Numbered from the stretch's first letter, positions 43,731 through 55,479 are shown. The stretch is DNA of 64,000 nt from Tomocerus qinae (GCA_020055645.1 CM034547.1:70962884-71026883); one strand, 5' to 3'. Numbers and translations are program-made. Notes: generated by a model not told the origin, from the letters alone.

Positions 43731-45290
43731 CTTCTGAAAGAGCTCCGTCTTCAGCGGCTTGTCCATTGGGGAATATTCTTTTGACGAAGATGCCCATTTT
43801 CCCTTTGGGAGAGTCAGTTCCGCCGACGACGGAGAATCCGAGGCTTTTTCTCTGGGGACCTTTTTGGTAGACAACGGTGAAAATGGAGAGGGACACGGAT
43901 TTACTTTTGAGGGGAATGAATTCCCGCTTTCGGATATTTTCTCTTTCTTTGCGGGACTCGTTGTCTCGGAAGGGACTCGTGTCTCGGTAACTAGAAATTC
44001 GGACGCTGTCATTTTTGATCCCACAGACATGGCGGAAGGGCGGTCGGGTATCTTTGTTTTTATTATCCGCCGTGCTGAGAGCTCCTTTAATGTTACGAAT
44101 CCACTCGACTTGGGAGGGAGACAACAAAGATGGGATGGTGATCCGGTTGATTGTCTCTGTCGAAGAATTGATTCTGCGGGCTGTCGGGTGTTTCGGGGAG
44201 TCGAAGGGGGAATTGGAATTTTCGCTGGTAGTTGTACTAGAGTTGCTACTGAATCCTTCGGGTTTGAAAGAAATTTGAATCTCGGGAGGACCCAGGTTGA
44301 CCAAGGACACGGGGGAGCCCTTTTCGATTAATTGTTTACTGTCTCGGGCGCAATCAATCCAATTCCTGGAAACCGGAGAGCCATTTTCAATTAGCTGTTT
44401 AGTTTCTGGGGGGTAATCACTCCAATTCCTGGCCGAGTCGCTGTCGTAGCCACTTTCATCCCGCCCACCCGCACTAGAGTCTTTACCCTCAGCCCACTTC
44501 CGCCCCCACAGCGGAATTGATGTATTGCTTTGGTCAAGTAGTTCTAGGCGGACTCTGCCCAGACTGTCGGGAACCAATTCCTTCCGCACAAGACCCACCG
44601 ACAAATCCCCCAGGCTATGGTACAACTCCTTGTGCTGTATTCGAGACTCCAACCCCCGTTTGGTCCCCGCTTTCAAGTCCTCCGACGTCTCTTCTGACAG
44701 AGCCGACAGTTTCGACCGGATGTATTTGTGGGGGAAGGAGGATTTTCTGCTGCTGCTCCCCCAGATGCTGTTGCAACTCCCCAGGGACAGGTTTTCGCAA
44801 CTCGTCGTCCTTAGACCGTTTTCACACAGCCTAGATAAGTGGCCGACACCCGAATCCCCCGATTCGATAATGTTGTCCGTATCCGTCTCTTCCGATCCGA
44901 CATACAACTCACTCTCGTCTTCAGAAGATGTCGGATGAACTTTACTTTTTGGACCGTTTCCTTTCGCCATGTACATTCGGTTCGGTTTCGTCAGGAATTT
45001 TCGCAAAGACTCAACCCGACTCAATTTTCTCTTCTCTGGAGTCGACTGTTTGCTACTTGGACTTTCGGGTATCATCTCTGGGGAATCGGAGTCTTCAGCT
45101 ACAATCACATCGTCGGTGGATGACTCCAGATTCAACCGAGATCTCAACTCGATCGTCGTTTTATTCCCTTCGACACTCCCCACTGTTCCCACACAAACCG
45201 AATTTTTCTTCGGGTTAATAACTTCTGCTTCTGAATTTCGGATCGACTCCCACGTCCGCCCGAGTTTCTTCCCCCAAGTTGACATCCGAC
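43731..45290 (-). CDS. PDZ-domain scaffold protein (IL16/PDZD2-like), exon 2
   Basis: The main coding exon of a 672-residue protein (residues about 81-601). The acceptor CTCTTGGAAG precedes GTCGGATG, and the donor GTATTGAG follows at 43730. The frame continues from exon 1 and into exon 3. It opens with [16 protein letters not shown], then has acidic and Ser-rich low-complexity sequence with no membrane segment or signal peptide. It ends in the first half of a PDZ domain (from residue about 549: [40 protein letters not shown]), whose SLGF is the ligand carboxylate-binding loop. PDZ domains bind C-terminal peptides of membrane or signalling proteins, so a cytoplasmic or submembrane scaffold role is likely. 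The closest style I recognise is the IL16/PDZD2 group. Orthology is not certain. The exon is clearly GC-richer than its surroundings, as expected of coding DNA. Confidence 0.9.
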
Positions 45291-45363
45291 CTTCCAAGAG
45301 CAAAAAAATTTAAATCAATACTGACATCCCCATAAGAACTATATGTTACAATAATGTAAGGTT

Positions 45364-45419
45364 CAAGGTTGCTATAGACATTCTTGTGGTATACCACAAC
45401 AATCCCTATAGCAACCTTG
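45364..45419. repeat. 56-base imperfect hairpin in intron 1
   Basis: CAAGGTTGCTATAG pairs exactly with CTATAGCAACCTTG. Inside, TTGTGGTA pairs with TACCACAA, separated by a 6-base mismatch on each side. The size is within the range of a short microRNA precursor or a tiny MITE. No second copy was seen. Confidence 0.7.
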
Positions 45420-45484
45420 TGTGTGTCTATCTGTGTATTATGACTATGACACTCGGTCATTTTAAAATACACTTTAATGTGTAT

Positions 45485-45608
45485 CAGGCATCGTAAAGTT
45501 TCTGCAATTCGGCAACCAGGTTACTGGGGAAAGTAGGCATTGGTTCTCCCCCGTATAAAACTAAAACGATATAAAACTTTCACGCTTGTTCCCTTTTTTC
45601 CGATGCCT
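45485..45608. mobile_element. 124-bp MITE with CAGGCATCG ends
   Basis: The left end CAGGCATCGTAAAG and the inverted right end (reverse complement CAGGCATCGGAAAAAAGG) flank about 95 bases. The same end motif recurs at 1635 and 2691. It lies in intron 1 of the PDZ gene. Confidence 0.5.
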
Positions 45609-45979
45609 GCCTTAAGGAGCGCTTGCCAGGATAATTTTTTTAATGCCTGACTTTAAAAGAACCCAATACCTGTAATCAATGACATTCAATTCAAATTCTT
45701 AAAAACTCCAAACCCATCTCTAATAGCATAAAGATTTCGACCAATAGCTCCACAGACTTATTCTTACGGCTTCTTCTATGGGTTTCCACTTTTTACTAAA
45801 CAGTGTCATATTTACTTAATACATTTCGAAACATGTGGCGCGAATTTTAACCATTAGGATGTAAATATCTCAAAAACGATAGCACCTGGAGACCTAAAAA
45901 CCAGTTTCATTCTACTTGAAATGTTTTACATTTTACATAGTTAATTTTACAGTAACATTGCAGGTACATATTTAATTGG

Positions 45980-46195
45980 TCCCTCTCTGTCTCACGGGCT
46001 CTTTTGCCTGTATACATACCTTTTGCAGAAAATGACTCACATTGTCAAAATTCGAAAAGTACTATATATACTTTCTTTCGTTTAGAATAATTCTAAGGAC
46101 AGACTAGTCTCAATAGAAAAAAATTCGAAAAATCTGGGGGTTCATATGTTTAGTGGTTGTGGAGGTAGGAGGATTTTGCGAAACCTAGGAGGAAG
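45980..46195. repeat. Relative of the 24.4-kb MITE region
   Basis: GTCTCACGGGCTCTTTTGCC, TTTTGCAGAAAATGACTCA, AATTCTAAGGAC and GGAGGTAGGAGGATTTTGCG follow the same order as 24475-24685. Its left border is decayed. Confidence 0.6.
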
Positions 46196-46390
46196 CCCAA
46201 TCTTAAGGGATATATAATTCGAAACAATCCCCAGTCTACCCTTAAGGGATATATAATTCGTAACAACCCCCAGCCTACCCTTAATGGATTCAAGATTCTA
46301 AATAACCTCCAACCCACCCTTAATGGATTCGAATTAACTTCAATCCCGTCCTTAATGATATTAAAGATTACCTCCCAAGATATCCTTAAA
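46196..46390. repeat. Degenerate tandem repeat of about 39-45 bp
   Basis: Four imperfect units containing CTTAAGGGATATATAATTCG or CTTAATGGATTC and CCCAGCCTACC-like words, next to the donor of exon 1 in intron 1. Confidence 0.6.
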
Positions 46391-46396
46391 AATTAC

Positions 46397-46637
46397 CTTG
46401 CGGTGGTTTGCAGTGTTGTTGTAGGAGTATTTTCCTGTGTCGACTGAGCGGTGCGGAAGAAGAAATTCGGGAGGTGGACAAGTCGGTTTCGGAAGTGGAT
46501 TCGTAGAGTATGGGTAGGGAAGTGAGATGGCAGGAGTCTTCGACGGTGACGAGGGACGATGTCATGTCCACCGACTCTCCCTCCACTGCGCACTCGAATT
46601 CCAAATGATTGTCTTTCCTCCGCTGGAACAATCTCAT
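46397..46637 (-). CDS. PDZ-domain protein, exon 1 (first coding)
   Basis: ATG at 46637 opens MRLFQRRKDNHLEFECAVEG, followed by a Ser/Thr-rich stretch and SRHRKILLQQHCKPPQ, 80 codons plus one base. The donor is CAAG|GTAATT at 46396. The one-base overhang joins exon 2 in frame to give [12 protein letters not shown]. The frame stays open upstream to a TGA 18 codons before the ATG, so an upstream acceptor (for instance GGTCATCAG near 46698) cannot be excluded. Alternatively translation could start at the MSTWG methionine in exon 2. Composition and codon use resemble exon 2, which favours a real exon. Confidence 0.7.
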
Positions 46638-47019
46638 TCTCACTCTCCTCCCCTCCAGACACTTTATTCCTTCACTCCAGACCAGACATCAACGGCTGAT
46701 GACCATCCTTCTCCAGCCAACGTCGTCCTTAACCTGATTTCAGGATATTATCTTCGACTCTCTGTCATCTCCTTCTTGGTAACAAAACCTACAAGGAAGT
46801 AGAAAAGCCATAAAGTAAATGGCAAACCGATCAAAAATGTTATCCCAATTAATGCAAGTAAATCCATAATAAGTTAATCTAATAAATAAATGAACCATAG
46901 TAATCGCCGTAAAAAAGTAGCGGAAAGTAAACCAAATAAAAAGTATAGCAATCGACCTAAAAAGTAGCGGAAGAACACAGTTCATTCTCCTACTAATTTA
47001 AGTTGGGTGCCAATTAATA
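46638..47019. other. Upstream of the PDZ coding region
   Basis: Probably the 5' UTR, promoter or an upstream intron of the PDZ gene. The word AAAAAGTAGCGGAA repeats twice (about 46910 and 46960) and has relatives at 4675 and 58158. No clear TATA box or initiator was assigned. Confidence 0.35.
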
Positions 47020-47380
47020 TTTATGGCACACACATGACTTTTGTATGGAGGATTTTTTGACACTTAGTGTGACTTTGTATGGTGCGTTTTGGCTTACCTA
47101 ATGAATTTGTATGGAAATAATTACTATGTATGGTGATACAAACATGCATAGTATACCGATATATATCACCATAGGTTGGTAAATTTATTCAATGTTAATA
47201 ATGTATTGTGGAATGATAAGACCCAAATAGAAAATTCACAACCATGCAAAAAAATGAACCTATTACGTTAAATTAACTTACCTTGTATATCCAATATTGC
47301 CATAGAAAGTCATACACAGCCATACAAAGCAATACTATCTATTTTTAGCTCTCCCATACAAAAGTCATGTGTGTGCCATA
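47020..47380. mobile_element. 361-bp MITE with 27-bp perfect TIRs
   Basis: TATGGCACACACATGACTTT (27 matching bases in all) at the left is repeated exactly inverted at 47354-47380. The interior is built of GTATGG/CCATAC words and an inner inverted pair around 47135-47172. The flanking ATTTAAGTTGG occurs on both sides (about 46996 and 47399), further out than a target duplication would be. It lies just upstream of the PDZ gene. Confidence 0.8.
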
Positions 47381-47989
47381 TAAATTCCTATTTTCCCATT
47401 TAAGTTGGATATTCGCCTAGCCTTTTAGAGAGATAAATCAAGTTTCCTAACTAACTTTTTCGTATTTTTCAAACGAGTTCAATTGAAACATTTTTAAAAC
47501 AAAACATTTTCATAAAATCCTGGAGTTTTGCATACTATTAATATCATGATCCTGGACTTCGGACATCTACAAATACATTTAGGTCATGTATAGTCGTAGA
47601 AACTCAGGAATATAGGGCACAGGCTTGTATTTATATAACATCTATGACATGTACATGGTAACCATGAGGTTAATACATGAAGCCGCAATATATTTTTATA
47701 CTCGATGTTAGTCATGAAACTTTGGTTATTGTTTATCTACTTTCTAGGCACCTCTGCCTAAATAATTTGCATACTTAGCGATTTTTGGTAAATATTTAAA
47801 ACTTAAGGGATAAAAACATTGGTAACATATTTTGGCCTTTTTGCCATTTAAGCCTATATTTTAAAATGGATTTGGCTATTTCGGGTCAAAAAAGATATTT
47901 GATCACACTTTGTCATTATATAGATTCTTTGCTATTTTTTGCAATTTTAGTGCATGTCTTTTTCATTCTTTACACACCTAGTTAGGATT
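47381..47989. other. Intergenic, nothing recognised
   Basis: AT-rich DNA between the 361-bp MITE and the LINE. No exon was recognised. Confidence 0.4.
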
Positions 47990-49605
47990 TTTGTTGTTTT
48001 ATTGTACACATTTTATTTCTACCTTTTTTGCATAGATATTTACATTACTATTTTCAGAAAATAAATAAATGCATAAATAATTACACACTTCATCATAATA
48101 GGAGAGAATGATGATGCTAATTCAGTTTCCTTTAATTGCTCACTTAGCAGATAATGTTTAAGTTTACTCTTAAAAAGTTTCAACGTGTTACAATCTAAAC
48201 CAATAATGTAATCTGGAATACTAAACCAGTAGCTATATGCTTGTTCCGTAAAACTACTCTTTCCAAAAGTATTTTGACTAGTATTAAGGTTAGTTTTACA
48301 TATGTTGTAGATCTTGTATTAATAGTGTTAGATGAATCAAATGTTAGATAGTTCTTAAAGTACGGTGGACATTCATTATTCACTATACTAAAAATTAGTT
48401 TTAAAAGTTCAAATCTATACAAGGATACTGGAAACAGCCATATTAATTTATATATTATTTGTTCTTTGACATTATCATATTTGCTTGCCATGAGTACAAA
48501 CTTTCCTGCTAGCCTTATGGCTCGTTCAATAATTTTCAAGTTTTCCTTACGTGTCGTACCTCAGATTATTGACATATAGGCAATTATTGGCTGTATGTAT
48601 GCATTCATAATAAGTAGCCTATGATGTTCAGTCATTAGGTATCTATACGGAAATAAGGATATTATTATGGAATTACGTTTAGTACGCATATTTGTTATCT
48701 GGATACCCCACTTTAACTCTAAATCAATACACAATCCTATTATTTTCATACTTTTAGATGGCGTTATTACATCATTGCCAATATTTATACAGAAATTTTT
48801 TAGTGATTCTACAACATTAGGTCTACCCAATAACATCATTGTAGTTTTGTCACTGTTAATTTCCATATGATTGGTTTCCATCCACTGCATAACATTATTT
48901 AAGTCTTCCTCTATGTGTTTTTTAATATTATCATCGTATTGTCATCGGCAAATAAGAACATTGGTGTTTTTTTATATAAAGGTTATTTATCATAATAGAA
49001 AATAAAAATGGTTCTAGTATTGATCCCTGTGGGATTGAAAGATGTTCTTTGTGTCTGAGAAATTTGTGTTAGATACAAGCGTAAAGATTGCCCTTTCTGC
49101 CAGGTATGCTTTTAACCGAAGAGTATCGATACCGTACCAGCCTAACTTACTCAAAAGCACTTAGCAATTTGTCCGGTCAAAAGCTTTGGCCATATCTAGT
49201 GCCAATACTATGCAAACATTTCCAGTAGATATTTGTTTAAAAATATGGTCTGTAATGGCTACCTGTGCATGTTGAGTTGAATGGTTTTTCCTAAATCCAT
49301 ATTGTCTAACATGTAGTATATTATTAACATTTACGTGGTCAACTAATTGAGCTAGTATACATTTTTCTATAATTTTTGATAGGAAACATTGTATCGATAT
49401 TGGACAAAAGTGAACAGGTAGTGACGGGTTATCTACTTTAGGGCTAGGAATAATTTTTGACACCTTAAGTACTTTCGGTAGATCCTCTGTTACAATACTA
49501 GCAATAATTAGACAATAAATGTAAATATTTATCACAGGATTACTCATAAGTATATTAAAATACTTAGGACATAATGACATTGCGTCTAGTGAGCCTACTT
49601 ACAAA
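47990..49605 (-). mobile_element. 5'-truncated LINE (Jockey/CR1-type), RT region
   Basis: Minus strand. It starts abruptly near 49600 within the reverse transcriptase (KVLKVSKIIPSPK, FCPISIQCFLSKIIEKC, YGFRKNHSTQHAQ, LALDMAKAFDRTN). It continues with a PQGSILEPFLFS motif near 49030, the catalytic FADD at 48941-48952, NHMEINSDKTTMMLLG near 48870, and the C-terminal FGKSSFTEQAYSYWFSIPDY near 48240. The 3' UTR carries AATAAA signals near 48005. The endonuclease and ORF1 are absent. The reading frame changes at least four times (for instance between 49165 and 48990, and near 48285) and has in-frame stops, so it is dead. Truncation at the 5' end is the usual outcome of target-primed reverse transcription. 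Confidence 0.9.
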
Positions 49606-50316
49606 TTAAAAGGGAGAATCGAGTGTATTTTTAGCAGTAATAAACAGTTTTAGTACAATCGCAAAGCAAAACGTTGGTATATAATTAAGTTTGAGTTTCA
49701 AATATTCCAGCACAGTTAGGATTGTTTCAACCCTGTTTACTGGTACGTTAGGATTCCCTTATGCAAATATACGGACAGACAGACATAATCAACTCACAAA
49801 ATAGATTCGCTGAAAATCCGTTTCTCTGTAATGGAAAAGATTGTGAATTTGTGAAGGGAGCGGAGGCGTTTGATTTGGAATACGAAGGATAGACTACATT
49901 TTAGGCATCACCTCGTCAAATTAATTCTCCAATTTCAGACTCTGAACTACTCTTTTGCACAAAATAACATTACTCCTTCCTATCTCTTTGCTTCTGCTTC
50001 CATAAGCAGCAAAATTGTTTTTGCAACAATTAGTTAATCTTAGGCGATGGTTAGCAATTTCTTCCTTAATTCCATATTTTGCAGTGGCTGTACTTAATTT
50101 TGTTGATATATAAAATCTACATATTATCATGTAAATTAGGTAACACACCCGCAGCTACTTGTACTTCTATTCTGTTGACTTCTCATATGCGGTAAATGAT
50201 TCGTTCGAACTGCTGCATGCGGGACCTTGATTGAGTCTACGGGGTCACAAATATATCATACTTTTTTTGGTCTGTGACTTTTTGGTTAAAATGGTTAGGC
50301 TTAGACCGATCAAAAG
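49606..50316. other. Intergenic, nothing recognised
   Basis: No credible exon. The minus-strand open frame at 49921-50148 is unremarkable. Confidence 0.4.
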
Positions 50317-50714
50317 TCATACAAATATTAATTAACGTGGTCCAGAAGCATTTATATTTGTAAATAGATTTTTACATTTAATTACTGTCTTTCGCTGCCC
50401 TGATCCTACCACACCTACATACATAGCCACTAAATAACATGGGAATCAGGTACAAATATAATAAAAGTGTTATTTAAAGGGACACATACGCGTAGCTATG
50501 ACGCTTTTGACTATTCATACAAATATTAATTAACGTGGTCCAGAAGCATTTATATTTGTAAATAGATTTTTACATTTAATTACTGTCTTTCGCTGCCCTG
50601 ATCCTACCACACCTACATACATAGCCACTAAATAACATGGGAATCAGGTACAAATATAATAAAAGTGTTATTTAAAGGGACACATACGCGTAGCTATGAC
50701 GCTTTTGACTATCA
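50317..50714. repeat. 198-bp perfect tandem duplication
   Basis: Two adjacent copies (offset 198 bases) beginning TCATACAAATATTAATTAAC and ending GACGCTTTTGACTAT appear identical base for base. This is a very recent duplication, or an assembly artefact. Confidence 0.9.
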
Positions 50715-52039
50715 GATTCAACGCTATTTTTCTTTTTAGCAAAGTCCCTAAGGATCTGAACTTACTGGACCTACGAAGAAGTGTAAATACCCAAAAAAAA
50801 TCACTTGCCCAATTTTATGTGTTTTTCACATTCCTGCCCCGAAACTGGAAACAGCCTAGCGTAATTAATTCGTAGGTTGGAAATCATTGTAGGTAATACA
50901 GTATTGTTCTAGTCATCTCTCATAATTTCCGAGCCGCGAAAACTAAACCTAAATTGAGAATTAGATGCACCACACTTAGTAGAACTGGATAAGCCTTCGT
51001 TCCCGTAGCCTATTTTAAGCTTATACTAGGGAGTATTCAAAATTAACATCACCTTTATAGAAGCCAGTCCCCATAACAATTTCACTCACCTTGGGGGGGA
51101 CTATACTAATGCTTATTGACAACGCAAACTTCTTGAGACTGCGAAATTAACGTGCTTGCCACGTTTTCTACTACGTGACATATAGCTTCGGTCCATGTAG
51201 GTGACCACGTGAGTGACTGATGATAAAACGTGTCAAACAGTCTCACGGGCTTTGCGTTGGCCTGTAATAATAAGATTACCTAATAATAGGAGGCATTAAA
51301 ATAAATATGAAAATTGGGACAGAAACCAGCCAGCGTTATTTGTATTGTGTGTCATGACATGACATAATAATGGTAAAAAGAAGGACTGCCGTATCATAAT
51401 TTTGATATCTCGCGAGAATACTGCCAACTGCAAGGAGAAGATAATGTCAGTTATGCACGCGGACTACATAACATTTTGAGTGCAAGATGCAAAACAAATA
51501 ATAATAAAGATTTCACGATGCATTCGTTCGTAACGTAGAATTATGTGGAATGAAGGGCATTAGGTTGCTACTCTTAGCTAAGCACCAACATAATATTATT
51601 CTGCACATACAAAAGTACTCGTACCAACAACAGGTAAGTACTTGAAATATTTCGCGGAAATAAATAGGTGAATATTTTGAAATATTTCGCGAAATATTTC
51701 ACTTCCGTTTTTCTTGAAAAATGAAATTTTTGAAATAAATGAATTAAATAGGGTACACAGACATGGCACTTGAAATATTTCTCGGAAATAAATAGGCGAA
51801 ATTCAAAAATTTCATTAAGTTCATATATTTCAAATATTTCTAGGAAAATTCCTTGAAATAAGAAATTAATTCCATGTCTGTAACAACGCCGATTTAGTCT
51901 TTGGTATTAAATAAGGACCCATCAAACCGAATTAATTCAGATAGATTCAGATAATTCAGATTCACGGCTCAGAGGGCATAGGATATTTTACAATTTTTTT
52001 CATTTCCCAGTATTTTCCACTATTTTCTCATTTCAAAAA
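50715..52039. other. Intergenic, nothing recognised
   Basis: The section 51630-51880 is rich in GAAATATTTC palindromic words. No gene. Confidence 0.45.
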
Positions 52040-52360
52040 AATATTTTCTATTTTTTCCCTTTAATAGTGTTTCCCACTATTTTCACATTTCCCAGTATTT
52101 CCTATTATTTCCCCATTACCCAGCATTTCCTACTATTTCCCCATTCCCCAGCATTTCCTACTATTTTCCCATTCCCCAGCATTTCCTACTATTTTCTCAT
52201 TTCCAAATATTATCTATTTTTTCCCTTTCCCAGTGTTTCCCACTATTTTCCCATTTCTCAGTATTCTCTACTTTTTTCTCGATTCCCAGTATATCTGCTA
52301 TTCCCATTTCCAAATGTTTCCTACTTTTTTCCATTCTCCTGTATTTCCTACTCTTTTGGA
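52040..52360. repeat. Pyrimidine-rich minisatellite of about 29 bp
   Basis: About 11 degenerate units around CCCATTCCCCAGCATTTCCT plus ACTATTTT. Open frames of 108-125 residues on both strands over this stretch come from the repeat. Confidence 0.8.
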
Positions 52361-53094
52361 CCATTGAAAAGAGGAAAGCAGTTTCGGATATTTCCAACTC
52401 CATTTTTTGGACGTCCTGGAAATATGAAAATAGCTTTGAAATAATGAAATAGTAGATAGGGAATGTAAATGTAATCGAAAAATCTGATTGTCCGCTCAAT
52501 CTTTGCATTACTTCCCACTCCATCGGGTACTCTCATTTCCCACTAGGAAATTTCCCATTACTGGCATTTTAACCCTTAGCGTGCATAAATCACCTTCCAG
52601 CTGGCTGTTATATTGGAAAACAGAAGAAGTGCGAGTTATAGTATAGAGAGCGTATTTCTATTAATGATCTGATCATGAATAAGTAAGTACGGGGATATCT
52701 ACTTGTATGTGTTGTAGTAGTACTTTAAATTACTTTGATTAGGCACCTATTATCTGTTTCTGTAAATGAGGTAGTGTAATAACAGTTGGTGGGTGGGAGT
52801 GATGTCTATTGGTAGACTTCCAACTAAGAATTATTATTAATATTATTGCTTAAAAACATTAAAATGGGCATTTTGATCAACTGATACGGAGTGGATAAGT
52901 AAACTAAGTGTTGCCCTTACATACACATACACAATATGAATTATTGTTAGTATCGAGTTATTTTGTGTGAAAGTTCTGTCAGGCTGTCCGATCGTCCACA
53001 CGTTAACCGTCAAAACACGTTTGCAAAGTGAGAAATATTGAAAAATTTGTTCTATTTGTCAAAATAACTGCCAATTTTATTGTTTAATTAGATT
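52361..53094. other. Intergenic, nothing recognised
   Basis: No exon or repeat was recognised. Confidence 0.4.
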
Positions 53095-53195
53095 AGGTGC
53101 CTCGAAATCGGATCCAAGTATGCCCTGTGTATTTCATGGCACGGTTTTTTAAATGTGCAACCTCTGTCTTACTTCAACCCTCTAATTGTGATAAG
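53095..53195. repeat. Half copy of the 3.6-kb MITE
   Basis: TATGCCCTGTGTATTTCATG, TTAAATGTGCAACCTCTG and CTTACTTCAACC match 3655-3730. The left arm is missing. Confidence 0.6.
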
Positions 53196-55051
53196 ATCTG
53201 CTCTTGGAAACATGACCAAGTCGATGCAAATAATATAAGGACGTGTGGAGACTTGGGGAAAATATGATTCCGGGAAAATCGGCTATGCTCAGCAATGGCC
53301 TATTCAGTTTTATTCTAACAAGATTTTTAAGATGAGCATAGTAGCCTATTTGAAAAAAACTTTTTACCCAAAATTCAATTGAATAATTTTAAATAGGAAA
53401 TACGTACCAAATGTATTTTTAATTTTTCTTTTAAGTTGACATACAAATTGACTTTATACACCGTTTCAGCGCTTTCACGTTTTTGCAAAAGATTTTTTTA
53501 TTGTTTACATGAAATCATTTCTGTGACTCCCCACATATTTTCTGTTGGAGCTCGTATCTAATTTTCGGCCGCATTTCAAATTTAAGAGCTCCAGTCCATT
53601 TAGCCGAGGTTTTGAATTTTATTGAAAATTAAGTAAATAAATTTTAATGTTGGCGGAAATTTTTGCTCTATTATTAGGTGATGTTTCCCACATGGTGATC
53701 AACCCAAACCCAACAGGTGAATTCGATACTGCATACGCCCGTTTCGCAAAATTTGTTGAAATAGCAGCAGAATCCCAACAAAATGAATAGCCGTGAATAA
53801 AATGTATTATTAGTTATGTAAATGATGACCATCGCTAATGCTATTGTCTTTACAAGAATTACATGACTATAATTTGACCATACTATTAAATTAAATAATT
53901 TAATTTGTGGCAGTGCCGGGCCAGAGGTCAGGCAACCAATTTATTTCATGGTACTTAAATATATATAAATCATAATAGCTGTCAATCGTCCATCATAAAT
54001 ATCCACAACGCTTAAATCCACAGATAAACTCAAACTAACGCTAAATTACAATTTCAGGTCTCGGGCATGTATTTATTCAAAATGCAGAAATATTAATTGA
54101 ATTATAATTTCATAACTTGTTCAAGTAATTAATCAAACCGAAGAAAAAGCGACTATTTAAATGTGCTTAAAAATAACACAGCTATATATTATAAACATTT
54201 CAAAACGTCATAAAATTTTTTTTACCAGTAATGTGAAAAATGAAATGATATAACGAACTCTAATAATTGAAATAATGTCTTTGTAATGAATTTAATTGAC
54301 AAGGTATATACTATTATAAATATTAATGTGCTTAGTAATTAGTAATATTGTGTATTTAAAAAATATTAAAACTTTAAAAAAACATATTTTAAGAATTTTT
54401 AATTGTTAAAAATTTTACTTTTGGAATATTTTTAAATATGTAAAATAAAAATAACTTAAAAAATTGTAAATTAAAAAAAGTTAAAAACAAAATGTTAAAT
54501 GTTTTTCATATGTAGGAGCCATATATAGGATACGAGGTTGGCTAAGCAGGCATTTGGAATAATATGTTTTACATAGATATCCGATCCCTGATTACAATAA
54601 AATGTTGTGGCATGCACCGTAGCAATATGTATATAATTGAGCACTTGACAGCAGATTTAGTGTTAACTAGGTAGATCTTGTTCTGATTATTTGTTAGAGG
54701 AGGTATTGAATATTAATTGTTGATATGTGATTGATGGGGATGTAGTGGGCCGTGGAGAGGACGAAAGTTTATAGTCGGCAATAAAGATTAGCGAGGAACA
54801 AGACAAAGGTGGATACACTTTCCATTTACTACCAATTACTGTAATTAATTAACTCCTATCCAAGGAGTCATCTCTAACAGGTATAAAGCACTGGATGGAC
54901 AATTCCTATTAACATCTCTCTTTAAATTGCACCTTTGCCGGACGAACACCCACCAACATTAATTGGTTTTTAGGCATCTCCATTCCTCCACGTAATTGCC
55001 AACCCGCGGTAAATCCCCATAGAAAATCTCAAAAATGAAAAAAATATTTTT
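53196..55051. other. Very AT-rich intergenic DNA
   Basis: Nearly free of GC at 54100-54510, with long runs of A and T. No gene, tandem array or clear inverted repeat was recognised. Confidence 0.5.
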
Positions 55052-55150
55052 GTGACGTCATCTGCAGTACATTTTAAATGGGAAATTCTCATGTCGAAAA
55101 ATTGATTTCTAACAAATTCCATTTAAAAAGTACTGCAGATATGACGTCAC
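55052..55150. mobile_element. 99-bp palindromic MITE with paired TGACGTCA
   Basis: The arms GTGACGTCATCTGCAGTAC and GTACTGCAGATATGACGTCAC face each other with CATTTTAAATGG / CCATTTAAAAAG inside and a 37-base loop. Each tip carries TGACGTCA. Confidence 0.75.
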
Positions 55151-55479
55151 TTTCCAATATGATTATTTGCCTTTCCTTCTGTATTCTAGGTTCTTTGCGT
55201 AATTGCTTTACGTCAAGTGAATGCTAAAGATTGCTATCAATCAGGCGTCCCCGAAATCCTGAATATTCTAATTTTCAGAGGCTCCACGCACGTTTTGGTT
55301 GCTCCTATGATATAGGTTACTTTTGGTTTGGGTGCTTACTTCTGTGGAAGTATTGGTAGAATTCGAAGTGGGTGCACAATTAAAATTATTTCTCTACTAG
55401 GCCTTCACCTAAACCACACATCAAAACGCTATGATATTAGTTGGAACTGTGAATAGGTGCTTCCCTCTCCTCCCTAAGC
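55151..55479. other. Intergenic, nothing recognised
   Basis: No feature was recognised. Confidence 0.35.

Larger units (their letters stand above)
45291..46396 (-). other. Intron 1 of the PDZ gene
   Basis: 1106 bases between GT at 46396-46395 and AG at 45292-45291. It holds a 56-base hairpin, a 124-bp repeat with CAGGCATCG ends, a copy of the 24.4-kb repeat, and a short degenerate array. Confidence 0.75.

Noticed and set aside
43759-45313. Plus-strand frames of 61-190 codons opposite the PDZ exon
   Set aside because: Antisense shadows of the GC-richer coding exon. No independent signals.
52067-52523. Frames of 108-125 codons on both strands
   Set aside because: Both run through the pyrimidine-rich minisatellite and are repeat artefacts.
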